Assembly: GCF_000330505.1 (NCBI RefSeq)
Contig: NW_004191676.1
Span: 147,615-174,024, forward strand
Source: Entamoeba invadens IP1
Lineage: Eukaryota > Evosea > Mastigamoebida > Endamoebidae
Reading direction: 5' to 3'
DNA length: 26,410 bases
Part shown: positions 1 through 9,931 of the stretch, in pieces
How the letters are laid out: each line of letters opens with the position of its first letter
How positions within the stretch are numbered: the stretch's first letter is position 1
Made by a program: the position numbers and the translations under genes
Notes under the pieces: generated by a model
What the model was told of the DNA's origin: nothing
The model's database searches: none
Seen by the model: only the letters and a program-made list of their open reading frames with translations

Positions 1-870
1 GTTGGGATATGTTTAAAAAGGTTTATTAAAGAGTTTATTAAATAGGCTATTGATATTGTTATTATATTATTGTTAAATTTTATAGATTAATTATTTTTAT
101 TTCGAAATTTATCAAGAGTTTTTTAAATCTAAAAATTTTATAGTTACTTTGTTTTGTTGCGATAAAAGACTTTTTTGATTTTTATTGTTAGTAAAGTTAA
201 AGAATTGTTCTTATTATTTACTTGTATATTATCAAATGAAAAATAACTTTGTTATTAATTAATAAATTTGTTGTTTTTAATATTATTTTTAATCGATTTA
301 AATAATTGATGTTGCGATAAATAAATTTAGATTTATAAATTATTATATTTAAAAACTATTAATTATTATAATTTAACCATTTATGTAACTAAAATCGTAT
401 TTTTGAAAAACTGGTTAAAAATAGTTTATTTACAATTATAAAATAGTTAAAAACGATGACTTATATTTTTCTTATTGTCAACTTAAATTGCATGACACCC
501 ATAGAATGATCATGAATTGATTCATTTGACACGAAGTATCGAATCCGTGGTTGTCGTTGTGTATTTCTTTTGAACTTTCAAGTGTTGAGTGGTTTTTATT
601 ACTTTTCAGACCCACCATTCAAATCAATTTTTGAAACAAGTTATAGTATAAATTATAATAAATTTATTAATGTTTTTAGTTATTTTGTTCTTCTTTATAT
701 AAGTATGTGCTTAAATCCCAAAATGTTACATATATTTAATGTAATAAAATGAACAAGATAGTCCATCAAATAGTAAGAAAGTTGTTGATTATCATTTTTA
801 TAATTAGTGGATAAAGGTATAAAAACACATTTAAAATAAATAACACATCATCTTTCACTTTGGCACCATG
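1..870. other. AT-rich intergenic DNA, no gene recognised
   Basis: The stretch is dominated by A/T runs. An open frame at 570-752 (+) exists only from a TTG codon and has no recognisable motif. A slightly GC-richer patch at about 480-620 could be an old coding remnant, but no frame on either strand reads convincingly. Confidence 0.5.
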
Positions 871-875
871 TTTTC

Positions 876-992
876 TTAATAACGTATTGGGTTGATATCA
901 GTCATTGTCTCCATGATGTTTTCAACAATTTTTATTGAAATGCACTTTTGGGCAAGCATTTTGGCTGGCGGGAAAACCCGCTTCACTACCAT
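876..992 (-). CDS. Short ORF (38 codons) beginning in a repeated hairpin
   Basis: An ATG at 992 opens 38 codons to a TAA at 876. The product begins MVVKR-FPP and then has ordinary mixed composition with no family I recognise. The first nine codons lie in a hairpin repeat that recurs at 1340-1364, where the same start reads MVVKRGFPP and then hits a stop. The sequence may therefore be conserved as DNA or RNA structure rather than as protein. It could also be the remnant of a longer gene. Coding status is weak. Confidence 0.2.
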   Translation of the reverse strand: MVVKRVFPPAKMLAQKCISIKIVENIMETMTDINPIRY

Positions 993-1000
993 TTACTTGT
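962..1000. repeat. Copy A of a GC hairpin motif
   Basis: GCGGG-AAAA-CCCGC (968-981) forms a perfect 5-bp stem with a tetraloop, followed by CTTCACTACCATTTA. About 29 of its bases recur in direct orientation at 1337-1370 with a handful of changes. GC stems of this kind stand out in DNA this AT-rich. Confidence 0.6.
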
Positions 1001-1333
1001 TTTATTGTATAGAAAAATAACGTTTTTTGGCATTTTGCCGATTTTTAAAATAAAAAATAATTCGGTGGCGAAAAAACCTCTTTAAATCTTTTTGTCTTTT
1101 CGTAACCAAATTTTTATTGTTTTATGATAAAAACTTATCCAATAACCAAATAATGCCTTTTTTAAATGTGAAAAAATAGTGTGTTTTTTCTCGGCATACA
1201 AATATTTTTTAACCAAATGTATTGAATAACATACAAAAACACACAATAAACTTGAATTTATTCACCATACAGAAATGATTGCCGCACTTTCTGATCGTCC
1301 ACAGTATCCTCCCAGTCTTTTTTAACATTTTTC

Positions 1334-1370
1334 TTCACGGCGGGAAACCCCGCTTTACAACCATTTAGTG
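1334..1370. repeat. Copy B of the GC hairpin motif
   Basis: GCGGG-AAAC-CCCGC (1340-1353) is followed by TTTACAACCATTTA and matches copy A. The stem is preserved and the loop is changed. On the minus strand, a frame with no ATG (about 1363 to 1263) runs through the hairpin and ends in an acidic stretch (KKDWEDTVDDQKVRQSFL, then a stop). It resembles a real protein C-terminus that I cannot place. Confidence 0.55.
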
Positions 1371-1599
1371 ATAAAATTACACACAATTATAACCAAAGTT
1401 TCAATTTGCCTCAAATAATTGAGGTTTTGGTGAAAAAAATGCAAAAAACACGAGAAATTCAAACGGACATGTGCAGCGCCCTTTTACCGCTTCTGATAAT
1501 TTACACAAAATTATTCGTCTTACATTGTTTTTATTGACCAATATTAATAAATTGCTTCGTTTATTTTATAAAAAGTTTCAAAAAAGCAAGTACAGCAAA

Positions 1600-1950
1600 A
1601 TAACGAGTCATTTATCGCTTGCTTGACAGGCACTTGAAAACCCTCTGGGAATGGATGCACTCACGTTCAGTTGGTGAGTAAGTCCAAAATGCGTTTTTTC
1701 AGTTTGGCAGTGAAATGCATTTCTGAACGAATGAGGAATCCAACAAGAGGGGGTGTTAAATAAAGGTGCAGTCTGTCTTTGCTGAGAGACATTGAAAAGT
1801 GGTGTATTAGAAACGTGTGCTAGGTTATATATTTACTGTGTTGCTCGAGGTGTAATCGATTTGACTGTTGAGTATTTGTTTAATGGACGATTAAAAAATG
1901 AAAAAAAATATTAAGGAGCGAAAGGGGGTGTGAAAAAAAGTACACTCGCG
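1600..1950. other. GC-richer patch of unknown nature
   Basis: This stretch is visibly richer in G and C than its surroundings and contains ACTCAC/GTGAGT and GAAATGCATTTC inverted repeats. Short open frames exist on both strands: about 1611-1775 (-) with one stop, and 1791-1909 (+). None has an ATG-led, recognisable product. It could be an old gene remnant or an RNA gene, and the sequence does not decide between them. Confidence 0.3.
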
Positions 1951-2159
1951 GGTTAGTGTTTTTGAGTTTTTTATTTCTGCAAAAAATTGAAAAAATATTT
2001 AATAAAAAGTTCATTATTTTTTCACTTAATTATATTAATTTTAAGATGTTTGTTTTTGGTTATTTTGACCTCAAAGAACAGTTTCTAAGCATGGTTAATC
2101 AATTTTCTGCTTTATGCCAAAACTTTTTAGGCCTTTTTTCACCTAAGCCTTAATCCTAA

Positions 2160-3748
2160 TACGTGTCGCTGACTGTGGGCGATTTCTATATTTAAAAAAT
2201 AGCAGTTTTCGGTTTTAGGGTTTCTAATATAAGGATTGTTAAGTTAGATACTTTTATACCTAACAAATGGGCTATATTTACCACAAACATCCCGATTATT
2301 TTAAAAAACATAATGTATTTTTAATAGAGAAACAATAAAAATAACAGCACTTACAAACGCGTCGTTTCAGGTGAAATAAAATGGTATAATAATAACAATA
2401 ATATAGTATAACAGTCTTTATTTGGATTAGTTAAATAATTAGTATTTTTACTATTTAGATTGAGAAAATTATAGGTTGTGACATGGAATAAATATAATAT
2501 TAAATATAGTTTTTGAATAATTTTGATTAATAGTATAATTAATTATAATTTACAATAAATTTTGAAAATATAACAATTATAATAATAAATAAATAAATTA
2601 ACTATATTACATAATAATATTGTTTTATAATTAATATGGTTATAAATAAAAAATGTTAATATTATAATTAATAAATCCATATATTTATTATTATTGTATT
2701 ATATAAAATATAGTTTGTAAGTTATCTTTAGTTCAGTCAGCTAACAGGGTATATCGTTAACTATCCATATGGTATTTAGATTACTTTTCAAATTAATTTC
2801 ACAAATTACTTTACCTTCTTTGTCACATTTGATTCATTGTTTATATTATGTATTCATTTATTAACATTGTATCATCTAATTTGAAAATGAACATTTATTT
2901 TATATCACATATTTTATAATTATTATTTAAATTTATATATAATGTTATTTTATATACAAACTATAATAAACAAAAGAGTTAACCAAACCCACCTTAAGAA
3001 CAATCAATTACATTAACTATTTGTTTTATTTCTTTTGCATGAAATTACTATTAACATTTGTTATTATGGGTTTTTATGTTTATATTAATTCATTATACTA
3101 ATAACATGTAACACTTAATTAAATAATTATATTAACCATTTACTATTATATTTTACTAAAAATAATAACTATTAATATAATTAATATTAAACTTTAATTA
3201 ATAATAATTAGTTATTATATATGATAATTTTTATTCGAATAGAATAATTACATTTAAATATTTAAAAATCAAAAAAATAAACAATCAATATAAACAATGT
3301 AATGAGTTATTTGAATATGTTTACGATTAAATTTTATAGTGACACATTCTTTTTATTACAATGTTGTATGTTATACATTCTAAAAAGTAATTAACACAAG
3401 AAGGTTTTAGACTATTTTCATTTATCAATCAATCTTTTCAATCATAGAAAGTTTGTTTAAACTTGACTATCCTTTAAATCGTTTATATTATTGGTTTTTG
3501 AGAACAATAATCAATTTGTTTAATAAACAGAATAATATTCACTCATATAAGTAATAAAATTTAAAACACACAAATAGATACATTTAAACAATTGCACATA
3601 AATCCATTAATCTGTTTTTGTGGCAATAATTATAGCTTCATATTGTATTGTTTTAGTTGATTGTGTTCAATTGTTTGTTCTTTTTGTATTGTCATTATTA
3701 TTTGTATTATTAAACACCAAAAGGCACAACACATATACTCGTTGCTGA
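2160..3748. other. AT-rich intergenic DNA
   Basis: Almost pure A/T-rich sequence with scattered homopolymers and stops in all frames. I see no gene, RNA or ordered repeat in it. Confidence 0.6.
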
Positions 3749-3883
3749 TGCCTCAAAAAGACTGGATTGAAATTCAATAATGAGGTCATTGAATGGTGTA
3801 AATACCACAAACTACGTGTACAAAACAAATTTAATTCGTTTATGACTTCGTATCACATTTTTAACAAAAGTTTGAGATTGTAA
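3749..3883 (+). pseudogene. Coding-like fragment, unrecognised
   Basis: A 45-codon open stretch lies between a TGA and a TAA and has no ATG at its start. It reads like real protein (for example NEVIEWCKYHKLRVQNK) and is less AT-biased than its flanks. A second frame just upstream also reads sensibly (MPQKDWIEI), which suggests one frameshifted gene scrap. No family is recognised. Confidence 0.25.
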
Positions 3884-3899
3884 ACATTTGAAAAGTTTC

Positions 3900-4860
3900 C
3901 GAAAAAATCTTAGGAAAAACTACATTTTACTCTAAAACGAACTTTAAACACCTAATATTAATCAACATATTGATTTTTGAAGAATTCTATATGGTCAAAA
4001 TGTAAATAATAACCAAAACAAGATTAATAAATTAAAAACCCACTTTTTGATTTCCTTGACATCAAACAGAGCATTTATTGATTTGTCGTTCATGTTGCTT
4101 TTGTTTTAAACAAAGTGAATGTATTATATGTCGCATTTGGTTGTTTTTTGCAATTTAATTGTTAGTACTTTATACTTGTTTAAGAAAAGCTAGATTATTT
4201 AATTTTATTTGTTTATTAAAAAAATATTTAATTAAACATATTTTTTATTTTAATTTAATATAAAAATATTAATTATTTTTTATAAATATATATATTAATA
4301 AATAAATATAATTAATATTTAAAATAATAATATAAATTATTATCGATTTTTCATCAAACAAGAAAAATAATAGTTTAAATTTTAATGTTTTAAACTATAC
4401 ATTATTAGTAATAAAATAATATTTGTTTTTAATATTTTTATTAATAAAATTAACAATTGTTTATTTTTTGATTTTTGGACTCAATAAACAAACACTAGGG
4501 TTAATAATCTTACCGAAATTATTCAAAAAAAGAGTTTTTTGAATGATTAATTATTGTTTTTATTGAATAAAAGAATTTTTATGAAATAGTTAAATTATTT
4601 AAAAGAAGTAATAATTATTTTTGGAGATAAAAACCCATTATATTACGTTTATCATATTTCAATTATCTGCTGAATTACAACTATATTAGGCAAATATTAA
4701 TATTTTTCTTCAACAATTGGATTTCAAATGGTTTTGCTTCTTTTGTGTTCTTAAAAAATGTTTGTTGCAAAAACTACAAAAAACAATATAATTTTGGTCA
4801 AAAAATCAGATTAATCCAAAAATAAGCTGCAATTTTGGGACTGGACGATTTAGTAAACAG
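3900..4860. other. AT-rich intergenic DNA with one strong hairpin
   Basis: No gene is seen. ATTCAAAAAA (4521-4530), AGAG, TTTTTTGAAT (4535-4544) is a perfect 10-bp hairpin with a tetraloop, extendable by about four further pairs. It is followed by a T-rich run at 4555-4561. Confidence 0.5.
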
Positions 4861-4868
4861 GCTTTTGA

Positions 4869-5030
4869 TTAACCATGTTCGAAGTCAATCTTTGTTGCTC
4901 TTCCTTTTATCATTCGGCAAATCCAGCCTTTATCTTTTAAATAAAATAATTCTCAAATTTCAATAACAAACATCGGCATCTTGAAAAAGTCAGAAAGATT
5001 CTTGTAAACCTTGTTTTTTGAATCAAATCG
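4869..5030 (-). pseudogene. Decayed N-terminal fragment of a Tc1/mariner-type transposase (probable)
   Basis: A minus-strand frame of 53 codons is interrupted by one in-frame TGA. It reads SKNKVYKNLSDFFKMPMFVI, then ELFYLKDKG, then KGRATKIDFEH. The order is that of the bipartite helix-turn-helix start of Tc1/mariner transposases: a first helix-turn-helix (LS.FF.MP..VI), a second helix followed by KG, then the GR..KID..H hinge that leads towards the second DNA-binding half. No catalytic DDE region is visible downstream. There is no ATG, and a TAA follows HG. Identification rests on motif order, not on a search. A generic helix-turn-helix regulator remnant is the alternative. An 87-bp element with mariner-like ends lies at 17421-17507. 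Confidence 0.4.
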
Positions 5031-5059
5031 AAGAAAAGGAAGAAAAATAAACTATACAA

Positions 5060-5385
5060 AAAACTATAATCATATTATCATTTTACTATTAAATTATCAA
5101 AGGCGGTTTTTTCCTAAAGCGGTTTTTTCCACCCCTTTAATACATTATTTGAATGTTTAAACCATGGGTCGGCACAATTCTGGTAATAGTATATAAATTA
5201 GGTAGATTTAGGGGGCACTCCATTTTATCTATATTTTAATTAAATAGCGAGAAAACTGAATTTTCACAAAATATCGACATCTTTGATATCTCTAGAATCT
5301 CACATTCATTTAGGAACCTTTGGTCCGTTCGGTTTAAATTTATATTTAGTAAATTTATATTAATGTAATTTTTATCTTCCTTAAA
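5060..5385. other. Intergenic DNA upstream of the 5386 gene, with a short tandem repeat
   Basis: GCGGTTTTTTCC occurs twice in tandem (5104-5130). Further on there is a GC-richer stretch with GATATC/TCTAGA palindromes. TTTAAATTTATATTTAGTAAATTTATATT just before 5386 is A/T-rich enough to hold a core promoter, but I see no clear Entamoeba GAAC or initiator box. Confidence 0.35.
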
Positions 5386-5808
5386 ATGACGGAAGAGTAT
5401 ATGAATGAAGTGTTTAAAAAGTATATCGAGCTTTGTCCTTTACGGTTATTATATAATTTAAATACAGATGAAGATATAGATGAATTTATAGATGATTCTG
5501 AAATTATAAGTGAAAATGTAAATGATTATGTTTATTATAATGAAGAAGATAATAAAGTTGTAGCTAACTTAGAATGTGATTGTTCTAAATTTAAAACAAG
5601 AATTAATAAATTTAAAGAAGTCTTTAATGAGTTTATTAGAAATAAAAATATAAAAAATTTAATTGTAAAATATTATGTTAGTCCTAATGTTATTTTAAAA
5701 GGTTATGAAATATTGACGTGTTTAAAAAATAAAGATAATTATCAAAATTTCAAAACTTTATGGATCATGGTTATTGTAAAGGAAAAGATGGTAGAATTTT
5801 CAATGTAA
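5386..5808 (+). CDS. Hypothetical acidic protein, 140 aa
   Basis: The gene opens with a true ATG and runs 140 codons. The product is hydrophilic, acidic in its first half (residues 28-58, with clusters of D and E) and basic in its second half. There is no signal peptide and no membrane segment. It has one CDC pair (about residues 64-66). I recognise no domain. Codon use is strongly A/T-ending, as in other Entamoeba genes. The last twenty codons may be off-frame: the alternative frame through about 5757-5818 reads DHGYCKGKDGRIFNVMKLH, more protein-like than the annotated end, so a frameshift near 5757 is possible. The gene stands alone. It may be a real small gene or the 5' part of a broken one. 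Confidence 0.5.
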   Translation: MTEEYMNEVFKKYIELCPLRLLYNLNTDEDIDEFIDDSEIISENVNDYVYYNEEDNKVVANLECDCSKFKTRINKFKEVFNEFIRNKNIKNLIVKYYVSPNVILKGYEILTCLKNKDNYQNFKTLWIMVIVKEKMVEFSM

Positions 5809-5819
5809 TGAAATTACAT

Positions 5820-6000
5820 TGATGATAATTTAATAGATATTTCATAAACTGTAAAAACAAAGTTATATATTTTTTATCTTATCTGAAGATATCTATTTAG
5901 TATGTTATTTTTATAGTTATTATAATAATGCTGTTATATTACTTTATTAATAATATATTTAGTAATGAATAAATAATATATTTTTATTTTTATCTTAATA
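5820..6000. other. AT-rich spacer
   Basis: Nothing is recognisable between the 5386 gene and the coding-like scrap at 6004. Confidence 0.4.
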
Positions 6001-6003
6001 TAA

Positions 6004-6108
6004 ATAAGTACAGATAACGACGAAGTAGGAACATGTAGTGGCGTCTCAGACGCAGCAAAGCAAAATACTTCTCAATCAAAAACAAAGTCATTAATAATAA
6101 TAATATAA
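6004..6108 (+). pseudogene. Coding-like fragment (Ser/Thr/Asp-rich), unrecognised
   Basis: A 34-codon open stretch after a TAA reads STDNDEVGTCSGVSDAAKQ and then a Q/S/K-rich tail. Its composition is far from the A/T-rich flanks. It has no ATG and ends in an ATA run and TAA. The same bases hold the palindrome GCGTCT-C-AGACGC (6043-6055) and flanking GAAGTA/TACTTC, so a folded RNA is the alternative reading. Confidence 0.22.
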
Positions 6109-6109
6109 A

Positions 6110-7040
6110 TTATAAGTAAAATTTAAACATAAAAAACTAAAACAAATAAATTGTTTAAATATAATAATAATTATTTATTAACCCTTCGAGGACTGAAAAT
6201 TTTTTATTTTTTTATTTTTTTTTCAGAAAAAAATTTCAAAAAATAATTTCACTTTTCCAAAAAATGAAAATAATGGCGACTTTTCATGAACAATTTAGAA
6301 CGCTTTTTGACTTTTTCTATAAAATAGTTCAACTCAAATTCAAACTTTTGAATTATTTATAAAACATTTCATCATTCATTAACTCAAATTAATTGGTTTT
6401 TGTTAAAGATTTGTCCTTCAATCAATAAAATATATAATTTAACAAATTAATATTAGTAATATAAATAATACGAAAATGAACTGTTTTTGTAAACAAATAA
6501 AAATGGTAATAAAAATTGATTAAATCATATTATCAAATATTTAAGTTTTTTAAAAAACAATATAAAAAACACTTAAAAAGTGTGCAAATTAGTGGGTTTG
6601 ATATAACCAATAAGATTGGTTCAAACCGAAATAAAATAAAAACACAACAAAAATATTGTTGTTGAAATAAAAAATGGATTCCACTCAAACTAAAAATACT
6701 TAGAGAACCAAATAACATCAAAATATTACGATAAAAACCCAATGCTTACTATTAATTTTGTTTGTTATTCATCTAACACAACAATAACATTAAATTAATT
6801 ATCTTATATGGTAAAACAACACAATAAAACATCAATTTAAGTCGAGAAAAAATAGCGGTTTTGGATACATTATACAATGCGTGACAAAAGAATAATAAAT
6901 TGTATAGTAATATTAATTATAAATAAACTATAATATATCACTTGTGAATAATAAAAACGATAGTAAATTTATTATATATTTTATGATAGATTATAACAAT
7001 AATAATATTAAAATCAAACCAAATAAACACCTACACAAAT
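6110..7040. other. AT-rich intergenic DNA
   Basis: No gene is recognised. The open frame at 6533-6742 (-) is a low-complexity Phe/Leu/Ile read-through with no coding character. Confidence 0.5.
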
Positions 7041-7044
7041 ATAA

Positions 7045-7700
7045 TTAAATTGAGCCAAGAATGAACAGCCTTGATTATGCCATTTCATTTCTCATATGCA
7101 ACTTTCTCCTTCTCATGTCTGTAGTTAATGCCTGGGTACATTAAATTCAATCATAGGAGATGATGCTTAAAATAACTGGTTTCTGATATCGACATCGCAT
7201 TTCATGATTGAGTTGTAAATTGTCTCGTGGATACCTGATGCTTCCATACCAAGGAATGATGGCTAGTGGTGTGCTTCTGGACATCTGAATCTCTTGTTGC
7301 CAATTGTGATGAATTGACCATTTGGAAGTTAATGTGACTTCTCGAGTTCTGATGATGAGGCAGCCTTTGTATTTCTTCGTCGAAGTCAAGAGCGACATGG
7401 CAGAGCTTCTCATTGATGTCTCTGACAATTTCTCTTTCAGCAGTTGTAATGAAAGCATAACATCTCTCAGTCAAGATCTTCATGAGGTAGTCAGTGAGAT
7501 CACGACCAGCAAGATCAATTCTGAGGAGTTTGGGAGTGAGAAACCTCATTAGATTGGGATGGAGGGAAGAGTGCTTTTGGTCATCTGAATCTCTCGTTTC
7601 CAATGGTGATAACTTCCCTGTTTGAAAATTTGTTTTATTTTTCGAGTTCTGATGATGAGGCAGATTTTTGCATTTTTTCGTCAAATCAAATGCAAGGCGG
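7045..7700 (-). pseudogene. Actin pseudogene, rearranged and truncated
   Basis: Read on the minus strand, about 7535-7045 follows actin from roughly residue 170 to 350. It includes [48 protein letters not shown], then after a frameshift [44 protein letters not shown] and a weak match to the W-GGSILAS region. It carries stop codons (TAA after EKSH, TAG before PSFLG), frameshifts and short deletions near actin residues 290-300 and 315-335. Before it, at about 7700-7556, stands a second, more diverged copy of actin residues about 217-260 ([17 protein letters not shown], a TGA where Cys should be, then PKALFPP). The order is therefore residues 217-260 followed by 170-350. No N-terminal half exists nearby. 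It cannot make actin. Confidence 0.9.
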
Positions 7701-7704
7701 CAAA

Positions 7705-9470
7705 GTTATTTATAGTAATAAGTAATTACTTATTTTTGAATTTTTATTCCAAATATAACAAGAAATTTGTGTGTTATTTCACACAATTATTTAATGTTGA
7801 TTTACGATATTTATTCGAATTTCAAATGTTTTTTCGGGATATAAGGATTAAAAAATGATAATTTTTGATTATAAATTGGTTTTGCACATTTTCGGTTTTA
7901 AAATAGTGCAATTTTAAACTATAAATCTATTTATAACAAATCTTGAAATAACCAACTCAATTATCGTGTTTATTCAAATTTATGTCAAGTATATTCTTTG
8001 TTTTATCACAAACTTTTTTGTTTGTGGAAAGTGATGTTGTTTTATGTAAGATTTAATTAGTACTTTTAATTAATTTAAACCATTTTATTGTTTAGCAATC
8101 TTCAAATAAAAACGCTAAAATGTTCTTTGCATTTTATTTGTTAAAATAGTATTCATTAATTAAAAATAACTATAAATGTTAATTTGCTAAGATCGTTGCA
8201 AAAAATGTTGTTGTTAATGCTAATGGTTTTTTTCTGTTTGTTTTTTGAATACAATTTGCAAAACTAATAGTTTTTTACAATAAAAGACTTTTTATAAAAC
8301 AAAAAAATGGAACATGAACATGTTAAAGATTTAAAGCAAAAATGAAATTTATAAAACTAAAATGCATAATAACAAAACAAATATTTTTTTGTTCGATTTT
8401 TTGGCTTTGATTTTTTGGTTGTTATGGCAGATCTTTTAAATAAAATTTCAGTTGACGAGTTTTTGTAGATCGCGATTAGTTGTAAAAATAAAACAATTAA
8501 AGCAAAGTATTTTTTTTGTGTTAAAAAACGGGCAAACAGCAATTATTTTGTCAACTGTTGCGCACCCTAATTATAACATAAGTATGTCAGATTTTTAATA
8601 TAATTTATAATTATATAATAGTTTTCTAAAAACTTAATTTTTTTATTTAAGTAATTATTATAGTTTAAAATAATAAACTGAAATTTCAATTCGATTTAAA
8701 TTAAAAATGTTATTATTATTAATAAATTAATAAAAGTTTAAAATTTATAATATATAGTTTGTTTGGTTATGAATATTTTATTTTTAAATCTATATTTTTA
8801 CCAAAAAGTTATTTTTACTGTCATCTATTTTGAGAAGATTTTTATTGTTATGTAATAACCCGAATTTATAAATAAGTTATTTTTTCTTTTTTTGCCATAC
8901 AGCAATTTTGCCGAAAAAAAATGATATTTCAGTCTTTTTTTCTTGAAAGGGAATTTTTGCCGAACCATGAACAGAGGACTTGCTTCACCTTGTGTGAAAA
9001 TATAAGTTTGTGGTGCGTCTATTTATTTTTGTGAATGAAATATAAAAATTACAATATTGAAATTATTTGTGATGGTATTAATAATTTTTTTTTGCATGGT
9101 CTATTCATTAATTATGCTGGACTTATAATTGTAGGTGGTGTTTAATTAAAATATGTGACGAAATAATTAAAATTTTGACTAAATAATTAATAAACTGACT
9201 TAATAATTATTGAAAATGGTGGGAATTGAAAACTTAGTGAATAACAATCTTTATGTTTTATTAATTTAAAATTATTTAAATAATAAAATTATTCAATTAA
9301 ATTATATTTTACTTTGTTTTATTAATTAAAACAAATTTTTATAATATTTTTAGTTTTAAAATAAATAACAAAATAACATTATATATTTTACTATTATTAT
9401 TAGTTTTGTTAATCAATAGTTATAGTATAAATATAATTATTCTAATGATAATAAACTATTACATAAAAAA
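7705..9470. other. AT-rich intergenic DNA
   Basis: No gene is recognised. The open frames at 7622-7858 and 8357-8542 are antisense or low-complexity stretches. TTTTTGCCGAA-type words recur at about 8910-8965, but too irregularly to define a repeat. GC-richer words at 8965-9025 do not form a sustained frame. Confidence 0.5.
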
Positions 9471-9474
9471 AATC

Positions 9475-9496
9475 CACTTTCATTGCGCTGAAAGTG
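9475..9496. repeat. Perfect 8-bp hairpin at the 5' edge of the 9494 gene
   Basis: CACTTTCA-TTGCGC-TGAAAGTG pairs perfectly over 8 bp. It sits where the open frame of the downstream Cys-rich protein begins, so it marks either a leader structure or the breakpoint that removed the gene's start. Confidence 0.6.
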
Positions 9497-9793
9497 AAGA
9501 ATTTGGGATGCAACGAAAATCAATTTATCGACACAATCAGTGACACTTACAAACAGTGTGAGAGGGATATGACAAGTTACGACCAAGTGCTCGGCAGATG
9601 TTTTTATACTAAATGTGATGAAAGAAAGTATGTTGAAAAAGGAAAGTATGTTACTTGTGAAGAACAATATGAATTGCCATGCCTCTCAGAAGAATGTAAG
9701 GTCTGCACGGCGGTTTCTATAAGTGTAAACATTGTAACAGAGATATTTTTTGTTCTCGTGATGTTGTTATTATTGATTATGCTTTACAATTAA
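9494..9793 (+). CDS. Small Cys-rich membrane protein, 5' end uncertain
   Basis: The frame is open from just after a TAA at 9464 and the protein ends at 9793. The first in-frame ATG is 9569 (75 codons), yet the sequence before it (NLGCNENQFIDTISDTYKQC) is as protein-like as what follows. The true start has therefore been lost, lies upstream across an unseen intron, or is non-ATG. About eight Cys residues lie in a hydrophilic segment (GRCFYTKC, TCEEQYELPC, ECKVC). A single hydrophobic helix follows (about VSISVNIVTEIFFVLVMLLLLIML) with a two- or three-residue tail. The layout is that of a membrane-anchored extracellular Cys-rich domain, possibly the 3' end of a larger surface-protein gene. It converges on the kinase gene, with 138 bp between the two stops. 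Confidence 0.5.
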   Translation: MKNLGCNENQFIDTISDTYKQCERDMTSYDQVLGRCFYTKCDERKYVEKGKYVTCEEQYELPCLSEECKVCTAVSISVNIVTEIFFVLVMLLLLIMLYN

Positions 9794-9842
9794 TAATTAA
9801 TTAATTAATAGAAGTTTAATAATTTTTAATAATATTATAATA

Positions 9843-9900
9843 ATTATATTATTTATTATAATATTTAAATATTATATATTATAATAAATAATATTATAAT
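9843..9900. repeat. AT-rich near-palindrome between convergent genes
   Basis: ATTATATTATTTATTATAAT (9843-9862) and its imperfect complement at 9878-9900 flank a short ATTTAAATAT centre. It separates the stops of the 9494 gene and the kinase gene. It could extrude as a cruciform or form 3' hairpins in both transcripts. Confidence 0.5.
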
Positions 9901-9931
9901 TATAATAAACACAAAACCCAGTAATTTAGAC

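Noticed and set aside
1956..2153. 65-codon plus-strand ORF
   Set aside because: It starts at GTG, is Phe/Leu-rich with no signal peptide logic, and is indistinguishable from A/T read-through.
7202..7684. A 160-codon minus-strand ORF as a new gene
   Set aside because: It is the actin pseudogene read through two frameshifts; only its central part is in the actin frame.
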